Shown here in pieces: positions 24,224-35,953 of a stretch of DNA of 64,000 bases. Position 1 is the first letter of the stretch; each line of letters begins with the position of its first letter. Origin of the DNA: Leclercia sp. 29361 (lineage in GTDB: Bacteria > Pseudomonadota > Gammaproteobacteria > Enterobacterales > Enterobacteriaceae); assembly GCF_011290365.1 (NCBI RefSeq), contig NZ_CP049786.1:4340001-4404000 (forward strand), read 5' to 3'. The notes beneath the pieces are model-generated. The model was not told where the DNA came from. It did no database searches and saw only the letters and a program-made list of their open reading frames with translations. The position numbers were made by a program, and so were the translations under genes.

Positions 24224-24492
24224 CCGTAAAGCAGACCGTTGAGATCACCAATAAGCTGGGCATGCATGCACGCCCGGCGATGAAGTTATTTGAACTGATG
24301 CAAGGGTTTGACGCGGAGGTTCTGCTGCGTAATGACGAGGGCACCGAAGCCGAAGCCAACAGCGTAATTGCCCTGCTGATGCTCGACTCCGCCAAGGGCC
24401 GACAGATCGAAATCGAAGCTACCGGCCCGCAGGAAGAAGAGGCGCTGGCAGCAGTCATTGCGCTGTTCAACGCCGGCTTTGATGAGGATTAA
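24220..24492 (+). CDS. npr: NPr, HPr-like phosphocarrier of the nitrogen PTS
   Basis: NPr passes phosphate from PtsP to PtsN. The 90-residue HPr fold carries the active-site histidine H16 in [10 protein letters not shown]. In E. coli K-12 yrbL follows npr; here the stop overlaps the stop region of convergent mtgA by four bases, and yrbL is absent. In the literature the gene is also called ptsO. Confidence 0.97.
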   Translation: MTVKQTVEITNKLGMHARPAMKLFELMQGFDAEVLLRNDEGTEAEANSVIALLMLDSAKGRQIEIEATGPQEEEALAAVIALFNAGFDED

Positions 24493-25214
24493 TGCAGCTT
24501 ATTGGCCTGCATAAACCCTTCCCCGCCTAACTGCCGCATCTGGCGCAGGATCCACGCCTGACGGTTGCGTACATAGCCTGAAGGCGCACTGGCCTTAAAG
24601 CGGATGGGGTTCGGTAACACGGCGGCCAGCAGCGCGGCCTCGGATGCCGACAGACGGCTCGCGGGTTTATGGAAATAGCGCTGGGCAGCAGCTTCGACAC
24701 CAAACACCCCCTCGCCAAACTCCGCGATATTCAGGTATACCGTCAGGATGCGTTTTTTACTCCACACCGTTTCGATGCCCAACGTCAGTCCGGCTTCAAA
24801 TCCTTTTCTCATCCAGCTGCGTCCGTCCCATAAAAACAGGTTTTTCGCCGTTTGCTGAGAAAGGGTTGATGCGCCGCGAATGCGGCTCTCATTACGCTCG
24901 TTGTGCGCTAACGCCTTTTCTATTGCCCCAACATCAAACCCCCAGTGATCCGGGAATTTCTGATCCTCGGCGGCAATAACGGCCAGCCCCATCCACGGCG
25001 AGATCTCATCCATACTCACCCAATCAGAATGGGCGATATAGCTGAAATCGCCTCGCAGCCAGCTCCCCAACTGACGTTCAATCATCACCGCGGAAAACGG
25101 TACCGGCAGGAAGCTGAACAGGGCGATACCGCCGCCCCAGAAGACCGCCATCACTACCAGGACACGAATGACGATCCGTCTTACCCAGCCGGATCGGGGA
25201 CGCTTCAATCTCAT
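24489..25214 (-). CDS. mtgA: MtgA, monofunctional peptidoglycan glycosyltransferase
   Basis: MtgA polymerises lipid II into glycan strands without a transpeptidase domain. It has an N-terminal membrane anchor (about 13-33), then a family 51 glycosyltransferase domain with the catalytic glutamate in [12 protein letters not shown] and the [16 protein letters not shown] motif. The 241 residues compare with 242 in E. coli. It overlaps elbB by four bases. Confidence 0.97.
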   Translation of the reverse strand: MRLKRPRSGWVRRIVIRVLVVMAVFWGGGIALFSFLPVPFSAVMIERQLGSWLRGDFSYIAHSDWVSMDEISPWMGLAVIAAEDQKFPDHWGFDVGAIEKALAHNERNESRIRGASTLSQQTAKNLFLWDGRSWMRKGFEAGLTLGIETVWSKKRILTVYLNIAEFGEGVFGVEAAAQRYFHKPASRLSASEAALLAAVLPNPIRFKASAPSGYVRNRQAWILRQMRQLGGEGFMQANKLH

Positions 25215-25864
25215 GCCGTCAGCACCAGCACGCGGGTGACCAGCTTCTCAATACCTGTCGCAGCTTCGGCAATGTTCTCCGCCAGCATATACGCGGGGGT
25301 GGTCACGATTCGGTTCTCTTCGTCGACCACAATATCGTCTACCGGACACGGAATATGCTCTCCGCCCATGTCTTCGATGGCTTCAGCGGTATCAATGTCG
25401 GTGCCGATAGTCAGACGCAGCGGGATATCAAAGATGGCTGGCAGCATCGCCGGGGCGATACAGATAAAGCCCAGCGGTTTACCGGCCTCATGCATCTGTA
25501 GCGCCAGGGTTTTCAAATCGCTATCCACCCGGCAGGCGCTGCCCTGGTGGGCAAAATCACTGAGGTTTTTTGCGGCACCAAAACCGCCCGGCACAATTAG
25601 CGCATCCAGTTCGGCAGCATGGGCCTCACTGAGCGGACGGATCTGCCCGCGGGCGATGCGCGCCGCCTCAATCAGGACATTTCGGCTTTCCGCCAGCGGT
25701 TCACCGGTAAGGTGGTTGATGACATCGGACTGAGTTTTGTCTGGTGCGAAACAGACCGCTTCTGCACCGTTGCGCGCCAGCGCCAGCAGCGTCAGAACCG
25801 CTTCATGTATTTCAGAACCATCGTAAACACCGCACCCGCTCAGTACTACGCCGACCTTTTTCAT
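25211..25864 (-). CDS. elbB: ElbB, DJ-1/PfpI-superfamily protein (isoprenoid-associated / glyoxalase-like)
   Basis: ElbB belongs to the class I glutamine amidotransferase-like ES1 family. It was linked to isoprenoid synthesis in E. coli and reported to have glyoxalase activity. The start [16 protein letters not shown] gives 217 residues, the E. coli length; an ATG 30 codons upstream would read through the promoter region shared with arcZ. The nucleophile-elbow cysteine appears in [10 protein letters not shown]. It is co-transcribed with mtgA. Confidence 0.95.
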   Translation of the reverse strand: MKKVGVVLSGCGVYDGSEIHEAVLTLLALARNGAEAVCFAPDKTQSDVINHLTGEPLAESRNVLIEAARIARGQIRPLSEAHAAELDALIVPGGFGAAKNLSDFAHQGSACRVDSDLKTLALQMHEAGKPLGFICIAPAMLPAIFDIPLRLTIGTDIDTAEAIEDMGGEHIPCPVDDIVVDEENRIVTTPAYMLAENIAEAATGIEKLVTRVLVLTA

Positions 25865-25982
25865 CCTGCGATCCCTCTCGAAAAATGTTACATGCACATT
25901 AAAAATTCTGATTAATACGGTGTGCTTCACACATTTAACTGATTCATGTAACAAAGTATTTAAGATTTGCTATCTTAACTGC

Positions 25983-26103
25983 GTGCGGCCTGAATTTTCC
26001 GGCTACGCCATTATCCTAAAAACAACTTATTAAGGCGCAGCCAAGATTTCCCTGGTGTTGGCGCAGTATTCGCGCACCCCGGTTTAGCCGGGGTCATTTT
26101 TTT
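25983..26103 (+). ncRNA. arcZ: ArcZ (RyhA/SraH) Hfq-dependent small RNA
   Basis: ArcZ activates rpoS and represses flhDC and other mRNAs, and it antagonises arcB. The 121-base span begins at GTGCGGCCTG and keeps the highly conserved processed 3' part (from about 26037) that pairs with targets. It ends with a CCCCGG/CCGGGG hairpin and a T tract. A TATCTT -10-like box lies at 25971-25976. Position (between elbB and arcB), orientation (antisense to arcB) and length match E. coli. The final T run lies opposite the last lysine codons of arcB. Confidence 0.93.
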
Positions 26104-28427
26104 CTGCTCTCCACCCAGGCTTTCAGGACGGCCACATCGTTCTGCCACTCCTGCTTCATCTCTTCAACCCATTCACCCACGTTATCTTCCCACGCCGGTA
26201 AATCCGGGGACTGGATCTGCTTACCTAGCTGCTGCAGATGACGCAAACCAATAGAGCCGGCGGCTCCTTTGATCTTATGGCCCTCTTCAACAACGCCTTT
26301 TTGATCCCGCGCCGTCAGGTTGGACTCCAGCACGTTCAGATAGCCTGGCATCATTTTTTCGAACATGGCTACACCGTCAGTGATCAACTTCGGACCCACC
26401 AGATCGATGTACTGCTCCAGCATCTCGATATCCAGCAAAGACTGCGCTTTTTCCGTATCTACCGTCGTCATGGTGCTCTCCTCTTCGTCACTGGTGTCCC
26501 AGTACTTCTTAATCATGGCGGTTAAGGCAGGTACCGCCAGCGGTTTGCTCAGTACATCGTCCATCCCGGCATCAAGGTACTCTTTTTTATCTTTCAGCAC
26601 GTTGGCGGTCAACGCCACCAGCGGCGGCAGCTCATCGCTGGCGTAACGGCTGGTCAGTTCACGGGAGATGTCCAGCCCGGTCATGTCCGGGAGCTGAATA
26701 TCCAGCAGCACCAGATCGTATTCCCCCGGGGTGAACATCTCCAGTGCGGCCTTGCCGGTCATGGCGACATCGACGCTACTGCCGAGTTTCTCCAGCACCG
26801 AGCGCGCCACAATCACGTTCAGTTCAATATCTTCCACCAGCAGCACGTGCAGAGCAGGCAGCGGCATATCGTCATGGGCAAAGGTATCTTCGACCTCTTC
26901 CGCCACGGCCGGAGCACGAACGCTCAGTTTAAACACCGAGCCGTGTCCAGGGTTGCTGCTCACCGTAATGTCGCCCCCCATGCTCTTCGCCAGGCGACGC
27001 GATACCGCCAGGCCAATGCCGGTGCCGGTAGCGGGCTTGCCTCCCTGGCTATCTTTAACCTGATAATACATGGCGAAGATCTTGTCCTGCTCCTCCTGCG
27101 GAATCCCGATCCCGGAATCTTCCACCTCGAAGTGCAGCATCTCGCCTTCGCCGTAACGCACGCGAACTGCCACCTGACCGCTCTGGGTAAACTTGACCGC
27201 ATTGCTGATCAAGTTCCAGAGGATCTGGCGCAGGCGCGTGCCGTCAGTCACCACCTTGTGCGGCAGCGGCAGCGTTGGCTCCATCACAAAGCGTAGCCCT
27301 TTCTGCTGTGCCTGCAGGCCGGAGAGGTTTTCCAGATCGGCCAGGAAACCGGTGAAGTCCACCGGCTGGTTATCCAGCTGGACTTTGCGCCGCTCCATCT
27401 TATCCATATCGATAATATCGTTGAAGATATTGCCGAGCGTGACCGCTGAAACGTGGATCGTTTTCAGATATTTCTCCTGCTCTGCCGTCAGGTCGGTATC
27501 GAGCAGAATGCGGCTTAACCCCACGATGCCGTTGAGCGGGGTACGCAGCTCATGGCTGATGGTAGAGATAAAGGTGGTTTTATCGCGGCTGGCGCGCTCG
27601 AGGGCATCCTGATAGCGCTTACGCTCGGTAATGTCGCGCCCGAAACCCATCAGCCCGTGGCGTTTCCCGACCCGGTCGTAATACGGCACTTTGCGGATTT
27701 CGAAGCAGGCTTTGCGCCCGTCCGGGTAGTCGAGCCACTGCTCGTAGGTCAGGGAGACGTTATGACGGAACACCTTCTCGTCGGTTTCGATAACTTTGGC
27801 GGCCGCCTCGGGGGAGTAGACGTCCTGGGGGCGCAGACTGACGAGCTGCTTTTCGCTTTTACCGGTCAGGAGCTCCATCGCCCGGTTACAGCCGGAAAAC
27901 TCTTTGTCTTCATTGCGGTAGAAGACCAGATCCGGGGAGGCGTCGAGGAAAGAGCGCAGGAATGAGGATTGCTGCTCAAGCTGGATCTGCGTCTGCTCGC
28001 GCTCCTTCATTTCGATTTTCAGCTGTTCCAGGGTGGTCTGGCGCTCGGCCTCGGCTTTCTCACGATCTGAGATCTCCTGGTTCAGTTGAGCGATGTTATC
28101 TTTCAGCTGCACGTTAAGCTTCAGATCGCGTTCGCGCATCTCCTCCAGCTTTTCCACTACCCTGGTCAGCCGCTGGCGGGACTCCTCCAGCTGTTCAACC
28201 ACTACCGAGAGGAAATAGACCGCCCAAGGGGTGATCAGCAGGCCGAAGAAAATAGACCGAATGAGGTCAATGCTCTCAACCTGGCCGTGCAGCACCATGG
28301 TAATGGCCATCTGCACCACAATCGCCAGCACCACCAGCGCCAGCGCCAGCAGCAGGGAGAAGCGGACCAGGCCGAGCTTCATCATCAGATCGACATAGTA
28401 TTGCGCCAGTAACCGAATTTGCTTCAT
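26094..28427 (-). CDS. arcB: ArcB, tripartite anaerobic sensor kinase
   Basis: ArcB senses quinone redox state and phosphorylates ArcA under low oxygen. The start MKQIRLL gives 777 residues (E. coli 778). Two membrane segments (about 24-45 and 58-77) lead to a coiled coil and a PAS domain with the redox cysteines C180 and C241. The kinase follows with H292 (SHELRTPL), then the receiver with D576 and the phosphotransfer domain with H717. All fall at E. coli positions. Upstream, lptG occupies the place that yhcC has in K-12. Confidence 0.98.
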   Translation of the reverse strand: MKQIRLLAQYYVDLMMKLGLVRFSLLLALALVVLAIVVQMAITMVLHGQVESIDLIRSIFFGLLITPWAVYFLSVVVEQLEESRQRLTRVVEKLEEMRERDLKLNVQLKDNIAQLNQEISDREKAEAERQTTLEQLKIEMKEREQTQIQLEQQSSFLRSFLDASPDLVFYRNEDKEFSGCNRAMELLTGKSEKQLVSLRPQDVYSPEAAAKVIETDEKVFRHNVSLTYEQWLDYPDGRKACFEIRKVPYYDRVGKRHGLMGFGRDITERKRYQDALERASRDKTTFISTISHELRTPLNGIVGLSRILLDTDLTAEQEKYLKTIHVSAVTLGNIFNDIIDMDKMERRKVQLDNQPVDFTGFLADLENLSGLQAQQKGLRFVMEPTLPLPHKVVTDGTRLRQILWNLISNAVKFTQSGQVAVRVRYGEGEMLHFEVEDSGIGIPQEEQDKIFAMYYQVKDSQGGKPATGTGIGLAVSRRLAKSMGGDITVSSNPGHGSVFKLSVRAPAVAEEVEDTFAHDDMPLPALHVLLVEDIELNVIVARSVLEKLGSSVDVAMTGKAALEMFTPGEYDLVLLDIQLPDMTGLDISRELTSRYASDELPPLVALTANVLKDKKEYLDAGMDDVLSKPLAVPALTAMIKKYWDTSDEEESTMTTVDTEKAQSLLDIEMLEQYIDLVGPKLITDGVAMFEKMMPGYLNVLESNLTARDQKGVVEEGHKIKGAAGSIGLRHLQQLGKQIQSPDLPAWEDNVGEWVEEMKQEWQNDVAVLKAWVESRKK

Positions 28428-28561
28428 AGGGGATCTCTTCACGACGTCATCGCACAATAATACTCAAATTCCAGGCAAGACGTTGAAGGTTGTGCAAAAA
28501 AGTGAGGGGTAGAACAGAGGATGCACCTCACCTCCGAAAGGAGGAGGTGAGGTGTCAGGGG
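28428..28561. other. arcB promoter region and lptG 3' end, with a 12-bp stem-loop
   Basis: CACCTCACCTCC and GGAGGTGAGGTG (28524-28535 and 28543-28554) form a perfect stem with a seven-base loop just beyond the lptG stop. No T run follows directly; a run of six T appears about 25 bases further on the minus strand. The rest must hold the arcB promoter. This is one junction of the displaced block. Confidence 0.5.
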
Positions 28562-29644
28562 TCAGGAGCGCTTCAACAGCATCCAGAGGCTGATCAGGAA
28601 GAAGGAGGCGCTTGGCAGCAGCGCGCCAATAACTGGCGGGATACCGTAAACCAAGGTCAGCGGACCAAAAATCTGATCGAGGACATAGAAGACGAAACCG
28701 AAGCTGATGCCGGTCACGACACGTACCCCCATCGGAACGCTACGCAGCGGGCCGAAGATAAACGACAGCGCCATCAGCATCATCACCGCCACGGAGAGCG
28801 GCTGGAAGATCTTGCTCCACATGTTGAGCTGATAACGCCCGGCGTCCTGGCCACTCGACTTCAGGTACTTCACGTAGTTGTGCAGGCCGCTGATGGACAG
28901 CGCATCCGGATCCAGCGCCACCACGCCGAGCTTGTCGGGGGTCAGGTTGGTTTTCCAGGTACCAGTGACCGTCTGCGAACCGGTAATCTGTTTTGGATCC
29001 TGCAGGTTTGACTCATCCACCTGGGACAAACGCCAGACCTTTTTCTCCGTATCGAAGGTCGCAGAGGTCGCATAACGCACTGCCTGCAGACGACGCTGAT
29101 CGTTAAAGCTGTAGATGCTCACGCCGCCGAGCGTGTTCTCGCCGGTAACGCGTTCGATATAGACAAAGTTATTCCCGTCTTTCGCCCACAGCCCCTGCTG
29201 GGTCGAGAGCAGCGAGCCGCCATACATCATCTGCGCACGATAGTTACGCGCCATCTGCTCGCCCTGTGGCGCAACCCACTCACCCATCGCCATGGTCAGG
29301 AATACCAGCGGGATCGCGGTTTTCATCACCGACAGCGCAACCTGCATACGGGTAAAGCCCGACGCCTGCATCACCACCAGCTCACTGCGCTGCGCCAGCA
29401 TCCCCAGCCCCAGCAGAGCGCCTAACAGCGCCGCCATCGGGAAGAAGATCTGCACGTCTTTCGGAATACTGAGCAGGGTATACATACCCGCCCCCAACGC
29501 ATCATAGCTCCCCTGCCCGGCCTTTTTCAGCTGGTCGACAAACTTGATGATGCCGGAGAGCGACACCAGCATGAATAACGTCATCATGATGGTGGTAAAA
29601 ATGGTTTTACCGATATAGCGGTCAAGAACGCCAAACGCCTGCAT
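28562..29644 (-). CDS. lptG: LptG, permease subunit of the LPS transporter
   Basis: LptG and LptF form the transmembrane core of LptB2FG, which extracts LPS from the inner membrane. The 360 residues match E. coli: helices near the N-terminus (about 12-32, 62-82, 98-120), a periplasmic jellyroll (about 130-265) and three C-terminal helices. It overlaps the lptF stop by one base (TAATG). In E. coli it is not next to arcB. Confidence 0.97.
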   Translation of the reverse strand: MQAFGVLDRYIGKTIFTTIMMTLFMLVSLSGIIKFVDQLKKAGQGSYDALGAGMYTLLSIPKDVQIFFPMAALLGALLGLGMLAQRSELVVMQASGFTRMQVALSVMKTAIPLVFLTMAMGEWVAPQGEQMARNYRAQMMYGGSLLSTQQGLWAKDGNNFVYIERVTGENTLGGVSIYSFNDQRRLQAVRYATSATFDTEKKVWRLSQVDESNLQDPKQITGSQTVTGTWKTNLTPDKLGVVALDPDALSISGLHNYVKYLKSSGQDAGRYQLNMWSKIFQPLSVAVMMLMALSFIFGPLRSVPMGVRVVTGISFGFVFYVLDQIFGPLTLVYGIPPVIGALLPSASFFLISLWMLLKRS

Positions 29645-30744
29645 TACACCGCTCCTTTACGCGTAAACCGGGCTCGTACACGGCGCATCGGCACGGTATC
29701 CCACAGGTTGAGGATGACCGCCAACAGCAGATAGAGTCCGTTAATCACCCAGGTCCAGATAACCGGGTCGATTTTTCCTTTACCGCCATTCGATTTGATC
29801 GAGGTCTGCAGCAGGAAGAACACCAGATAAAGCAGCATCGCGGGCAGCATGGAGAGCACGCGGCCCTGACGTGGGTTGACCACGCTGAGCGGCACCACCA
29901 TCAACGCCATCATAAAGACGGTGAATACCAGAGTCAGTCGCCAGTGCAGCTCCGCGCGGGCGCGATTGGTATCGGTGTTGATAAGCGTACGCATGCTCAT
30001 CTGCTCAGTATCGGTAGGATCCAGCGCCACCGTCTGATGACCAATAATCGCCTGATAGTTCTGGAAGTCAGTAATGCGGAAATCACGCAGCATCGCCGTG
30101 CCTTCAAAGCGAGTGCCCTGGTTCAGGGTCACGATCTGCGAACCGTTTTTATCCTGGGCGAGCTGACCGGAATCGGCCACCACCACGGACGGACGGGCAT
30201 TACCTTTGGTACGGATTTGCGCGAGGAAGACGTCGTTAAAGCGGCTGCCATCCACGCTTTCAATAAACAGCACGGAGTTACCGTCGGTTGCCTGCTGGAA
30301 CTGCCCCTGCGCCAGTGCGGCCATGCCGGGGTTCGCTTTCGCTTCAGCCAGCACTTCGTCCTGATGTCGCGAGGAGACAGGCCCGGCCCACATCACGTTC
30401 ACCGCGGCCACGATGCCGGTAAACAGCGCCAGGACCATCGCAGCTTTAATCAGTACCGCTTTGCTCAGACCACATGCGTGCATGACGGTGATTTCACTTT
30501 CGGTATAGAGTTTACCGAGCGTCATCAGCAGTCCGAGGAAAAGGCTTAATGGCAGGATAAGCTGCGCCATTTCAGGCACGCCTAACCCGAGCAGAGAAAG
30601 CACCAGATTTGTGGGAATTTCACCGTCGACAGCCGCGCCGAGGATCCTCACCAGTTTCTGACAGAAAAAGATCAGAAGCAGGATGAAGAGTATCGCCAGC
30701 TGGCTTTTGAGCGTCTCCCGCACCAGATATCTTATGATTATCAC
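29644..30744 (-). CDS. lptF: LptF, permease subunit of the LPS transporter
   Basis: LptF pairs with LptG and hands LPS to LptC through its periplasmic jellyroll. The 366 residues match E. coli, with the same three-helix, jellyroll, three-helix layout. It is divergent from pepA across 266 bases, as in E. coli. Confidence 0.97.
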   Translation of the reverse strand: MIIIRYLVRETLKSQLAILFILLLIFFCQKLVRILGAAVDGEIPTNLVLSLLGLGVPEMAQLILPLSLFLGLLMTLGKLYTESEITVMHACGLSKAVLIKAAMVLALFTGIVAAVNVMWAGPVSSRHQDEVLAEAKANPGMAALAQGQFQQATDGNSVLFIESVDGSRFNDVFLAQIRTKGNARPSVVVADSGQLAQDKNGSQIVTLNQGTRFEGTAMLRDFRITDFQNYQAIIGHQTVALDPTDTEQMSMRTLINTDTNRARAELHWRLTLVFTVFMMALMVVPLSVVNPRQGRVLSMLPAMLLYLVFFLLQTSIKSNGGKGKIDPVIWTWVINGLYLLLAVILNLWDTVPMRRVRARFTRKGAV

Positions 30745-31007
30745 ATTAAATACGCCCGTAAAAACCCGTCTCTTTGCAGGAAAATCGCTTGTTTCATGGC
30801 TTAAACGTCATTTATTCTCTTGAGTCGTCGAAATCATCGCTAAGATTAGAACACCCGGCGGATTCGCGCTTCAGTAGTTACTATGACGTGTCGAAACCGT
30901 AATAACGTAAGATTAACACGAAGTCACCGCAACAGCGGGCATGAGTTACGAAAGGTTTCAATTCTATCCGTAGCTGCCGCTGTTGTCTTTAAGATTCAGG
31001 AGCGTAG

Positions 31008-32522
<1,515 letters not shown>

Positions 32523-32530
32523 TTCCCGTC

Positions 32531-32610
32531 TGATGCCCGGTAGCGCTACGCTTACCGGGCCTACGGGATAATGCCGTTTGTAGGCCGGGTAAGCGTAGCG
32601 CCACCCGGCT
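32531..32610. repeat. REP pair (BIME-like) between pepA and holC
   Basis: Two REP-type units lie head to head. One at 32531-32565 contains GCCCGGTAGCGCTACGCTTA, and the inverted one at 32580-32610 contains GGCCGGGTAAGCGTAGCG. Each can form the usual imperfect hairpin. Such elements stabilise upstream mRNA and bind DNA gyrase or IHF in E. coli. Confidence 0.85.
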
Positions 32611-32643
32611 TTGCATTTAAATCCACAACAAGAAGCCCCATAT

Positions 32644-33087
32644 ATGAAAAACGCGACGTTCTATCTTCTGGACAATGACACGCAACAGGATGGCCTCAGC
32701 GCCGTCGAACAGCTGGTGTGTGAGATTGCCGCAGAACGTTGGCGCGGTGGAAAACGCGTGCTGATTGCCTGTGAAGATGAGCAGCAGGCCATCCGTCTGG
32801 ATGAAGCCCTGTGGGCACGACCGCCGGAAAGTTTTGTTCCGCATAATCTCGCGGGGGAAGGACCGCGCGGTGGCGCGCCGGTGGAGATCGCCTGGCCGCA
32901 AAAACGCAACAGCAGCCCGCGGGATATTTTAATCAGCCTGCGTACCGGCTTTGCAGATTTTGCCACCGCTTTCACAGAAGTGGTAGACTTTGTCCCTCAC
33001 GAAGATTCTTTGAAACAACTGGCGCGCGAACGCTATAAAGCGTACCGCCTGGCTGGTTTTAACCTGAATACGGCAACCTGGAAATAA
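32644..33087 (+). CDS. holC: HolC, DNA polymerase III chi subunit
   Basis: Chi links the clamp loader to single-stranded-DNA-binding protein at the replication fork, together with psi (HolD). The start [12 protein letters not shown] gives 147 residues as in E. coli; an ATG 11 codons upstream lies near the REP element and is less likely. The stop overlaps the valS start by one base. Confidence 0.96.
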   Translation: MKNATFYLLDNDTQQDGLSAVEQLVCEIAAERWRGGKRVLIACEDEQQAIRLDEALWARPPESFVPHNLAGEGPRGGAPVEIAWPQKRNSSPRDILISLRTGFADFATAFTEVVDFVPHEDSLKQLARERYKAYRLAGFNLNTATWK

Positions 33088-35942
33088 TGGAAAAGACATA
33101 CAACCCACGCGATATCGAACAGCCGCTTTACGAGCACTGGGAACAGCAGGGCTATTTCAAGCCTAACGGCGACGAAAGCAAAGAGTCCTTCTGCATCATG
33201 ATCCCGCCGCCGAACGTCACCGGCAGTTTGCATATGGGGCATGCCTTCCAGCAGACCATCATGGATACCATGATCCGTTACCAGCGCATGCAGGGCAAAA
33301 ACACCCTGTGGCAGGCGGGTACTGACCATGCGGGTATTGCTACCCAGATGGTGGTCGAACGTAAAATTGCCGCTGAAGAAGGTAAAACCCGCCACGACTA
33401 CGGTCGCGACGCCTTTATCGACAAAATCTGGCAGTGGAAAGCGGAATCCGGCGGCACCATTACCCGTCAGATGCGCCGTCTCGGCAACTCCGTGGACTGG
33501 GAGCGCGAGCGCTTCACCATGGACGAAGGCCTGTCCAACGCCGTTAAAGAAGTGTTCGTCCGTCTGTATAAAGAAGACCTGATCTACCGTGGCAAGCGCC
33601 TGGTAAACTGGGATCCAAAACTGCGCACCGCCATCTCTGACCTGGAAGTGGAAAACCGCGAGTCTAAAGGCTCCATGTGGCATATCCGCTATCCGCTGGC
33701 CGACGGTGCCAAAACCGCAGACGGTAAAGATTACCTGGTGGTGGCCACTACCCGTCCGGAAACCCTGCTGGGCGATACCGGCGTGGCCGTTAACCCGGAA
33801 GATCCGCGTTACAAAGATCTGATCGGTAAATTCGTGGTGCTGCCGCTGGTAAACCGCCGCATTCCGATTGTGGGCGATGAACACGCCGACATGGAAAAAG
33901 GCACCGGCTGCGTGAAGATCACCCCGGCACACGACTTTAACGACTATGAAGTGGGTCGTCGTCACGCCCTGCCGATGATCAACATCCTGACCTTTGATGG
34001 CGACATCCGCGAAAGCGCGGAAGTGTATGACACCAAAGGCGAAGAATCTGACGTCTATTCCAGCGATATCCCGGCTGAGTTCCAGAATCTGGAGCGTTTT
34101 GCCGCGCGTAAAGCGGTAGTTGCCGCTGTTGACGCCCTGGGCCTGCTGGAAGAGATCAAACCGCACGACCTGACCGTTCCTTACGGCGACCGTGGCGGCG
34201 TGGTGATCGAACCGATGCTGACCGACCAGTGGTACGTGCGTGCCGACGTGCTGGCGAAACCGGCTGTTGAAGCGGTTGAGAACGGCAGCATCCAGTTCGT
34301 GCCAAAACAGTATGAAAACATGTACTTCTCCTGGATGCGCGATATCCAGGACTGGTGTATCTCCCGTCAGCTGTGGTGGGGTCACCGCATCCCGGCGTGG
34401 TATGACAACGAAGGCAATGTCTACGTGGGCCGCACCGAAGACGAAGTGCGTCAGGAAAACAAGCTGAGCGCTGACGTCGCCCTGCGTCAGGATGAAGACG
34501 TGCTGGATACCTGGTTCTCTTCCGCGCTGTGGACCTTCTCCACCCTCGGCTGGCCAGAGAATACCGATGCGCTGCGTCAGTTCCACCCAACCAGCGTGAT
34601 GGTCTCCGGCTTCGACATTATCTTCTTCTGGATCGCCCGCATGATCATGATGACCATGCACTTCATCAAAGATGAAGACGGCAAGCCGCAGGTTCCGTTC
34701 CATACCGTCTACATGACCGGTCTGATCCGTGACGACGAAGGTCAAAAGATGTCCAAGTCCAAGGGTAACGTTATTGACCCGCTGGACATGGTTGACGGTA
34801 TCTCGCTGGAAGATCTGCTGGAGAAACGTACCGGCAACATGATGCAGCCGCAGCTGGCTGAGAAGATCCGCAAGCGCACCGAGAAGCAGTTCCCGGACGG
34901 CATCGAGCCACACGGTACCGACGCCCTGCGTTTCACCCTGGCGGCGCTGGCCTCAACCGGTCGCGACATCAACTGGGACATGAAACGTCTGGAAGGTTAC
35001 CGCAACTTCTGTAACAAGCTGTGGAACGCCAGCCGCTTTGTGCTGATGAACACCGAAGATCAGGATTGCGGCTTTAACGGCGGCGAAATGACTCTGTCGC
35101 TGGCTGACCGCTGGATCCTGGCGGAATTCAACCAGACCACCAAAGCGTTCCGTGAGGCGCTGGACAGCTACCGCTTCGATATCGCGGCAGGCATTCTGTA
35201 CGAGTTCACCTGGAACCAGTTCTGTGACTGGTACCTGGAGCTGACCAAGCCGGTGATGAACGGTGGATCTGAAGCGGAGCTGCGCGGTACGCGCAACACC
35301 CTGATTACCGTTCTGGAAGGTCTGCTGCGCCTGGCGCACCCGATCATCCCGTTCATTACCGAAACCATCTGGCAGCGCGTGAAGGTGATTGCCGGTATCA
35401 ATGCCGATACCATCATGCTGCAGCCGTTCCCGGCCTTCGATGCTGCGCAGGTTGATGAAGCTGCTGCTGCCGATACCGAGTGGTTGAAGCAGGCGATCGT
35501 TGCCGTGCGTAACATCCGTGCAGAGATGAACATCTCCCCGGGTAAACCACTGGCACTGCTGCTGCGTGGTTGCAGCGAGGCGGCGGTTCGTCGCGTGACG
35601 GAGAACAACACCTTCCTGCAGACCATGGCACGTCTGGAGAGCATCACCGTGCTGCCGGCAGATGATAAAGGTCCGGTCTCCGTGACCAAAATCATCGACG
35701 GCGCCGAGCTGCAGATCCCGATGGCTGGCCTGGTTGACAAAGAGGCTGAGCTGGCGCGTCTGGCGAAAGAAGTGGCTAAAGTTGAAGTTGAAATCGGTAA
35801 GATCGAAAGCAAACTGTCTAACGAAGGCTTTGTCGCCCGCGCACCGGAAGCGGTTATCGCTAAAGAGCGTGAGCGTCTGGTTGGTTTCGCGGATGCTAAA
35901 GCGAAACTGATCGAGCAACAGGCTGTCATTAGCGCGCTGTGA
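33087..35942 (+). CDS. valS: ValS, valyl-tRNA synthetase
   Basis: ValS charges tRNA-Val and edits misactivated threonine. The 951 residues match E. coli. The class I signature HMGH lies at 49-52 in [12 protein letters not shown], and KMSKSKGN lies near 554. The CP1 editing domain falls between about 200 and 340. A C-terminal coiled coil (about 880-950) binds the tRNA elbow. It is translationally linked to holC and yjgM. Confidence 0.98.
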   Translation: MEKTYNPRDIEQPLYEHWEQQGYFKPNGDESKESFCIMIPPPNVTGSLHMGHAFQQTIMDTMIRYQRMQGKNTLWQAGTDHAGIATQMVVERKIAAEEGKTRHDYGRDAFIDKIWQWKAESGGTITRQMRRLGNSVDWERERFTMDEGLSNAVKEVFVRLYKEDLIYRGKRLVNWDPKLRTAISDLEVENRESKGSMWHIRYPLADGAKTADGKDYLVVATTRPETLLGDTGVAVNPEDPRYKDLIGKFVVLPLVNRRIPIVGDEHADMEKGTGCVKITPAHDFNDYEVGRRHALPMINILTFDGDIRESAEVYDTKGEESDVYSSDIPAEFQNLERFAARKAVVAAVDALGLLEEIKPHDLTVPYGDRGGVVIEPMLTDQWYVRADVLAKPAVEAVENGSIQFVPKQYENMYFSWMRDIQDWCISRQLWWGHRIPAWYDNEGNVYVGRTEDEVRQENKLSADVALRQDEDVLDTWFSSALWTFSTLGWPENTDALRQFHPTSVMVSGFDIIFFWIARMIMMTMHFIKDEDGKPQVPFHTVYMTGLIRDDEGQKMSKSKGNVIDPLDMVDGISLEDLLEKRTGNMMQPQLAEKIRKRTEKQFPDGIEPHGTDALRFTLAALASTGRDINWDMKRLEGYRNFCNKLWNASRFVLMNTEDQDCGFNGGEMTLSLADRWILAEFNQTTKAFREALDSYRFDIAAGILYEFTWNQFCDWYLELTKPVMNGGSEAELRGTRNTLITVLEGLLRLAHPIIPFITETIWQRVKVIAGINADTIMLQPFPAFDAAQVDEAAAADTEWLKQAIVAVRNIRAEMNISPGKPLALLLRGCSEAAVRRVTENNTFLQTMARLESITVLPADDKGPVSVTKIIDGAELQIPMAGLVDKEAELARLAKEVAKVEVEIGKIESKLSNEGFVARAPEAVIAKERERLVGFADAKAKLIEQQAVISAL

Positions 35943-35953
35943 TGAGTGAAGCT

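Noticed and set aside
28562-30744. lptF and lptG as a second, duplicated LPS permease set
   Set aside because: They are full-length single copies in this window with E. coli lengths; nothing here shows another copy, so a move rather than a duplication is the simpler reading.
33033-34913. Long open frame (626 codons) on the minus strand opposite valS
   Set aside because: It is a shadow of the GC-rich, biased valS codons. valS is full length with all motifs, and the antisense product resembles no family I know.
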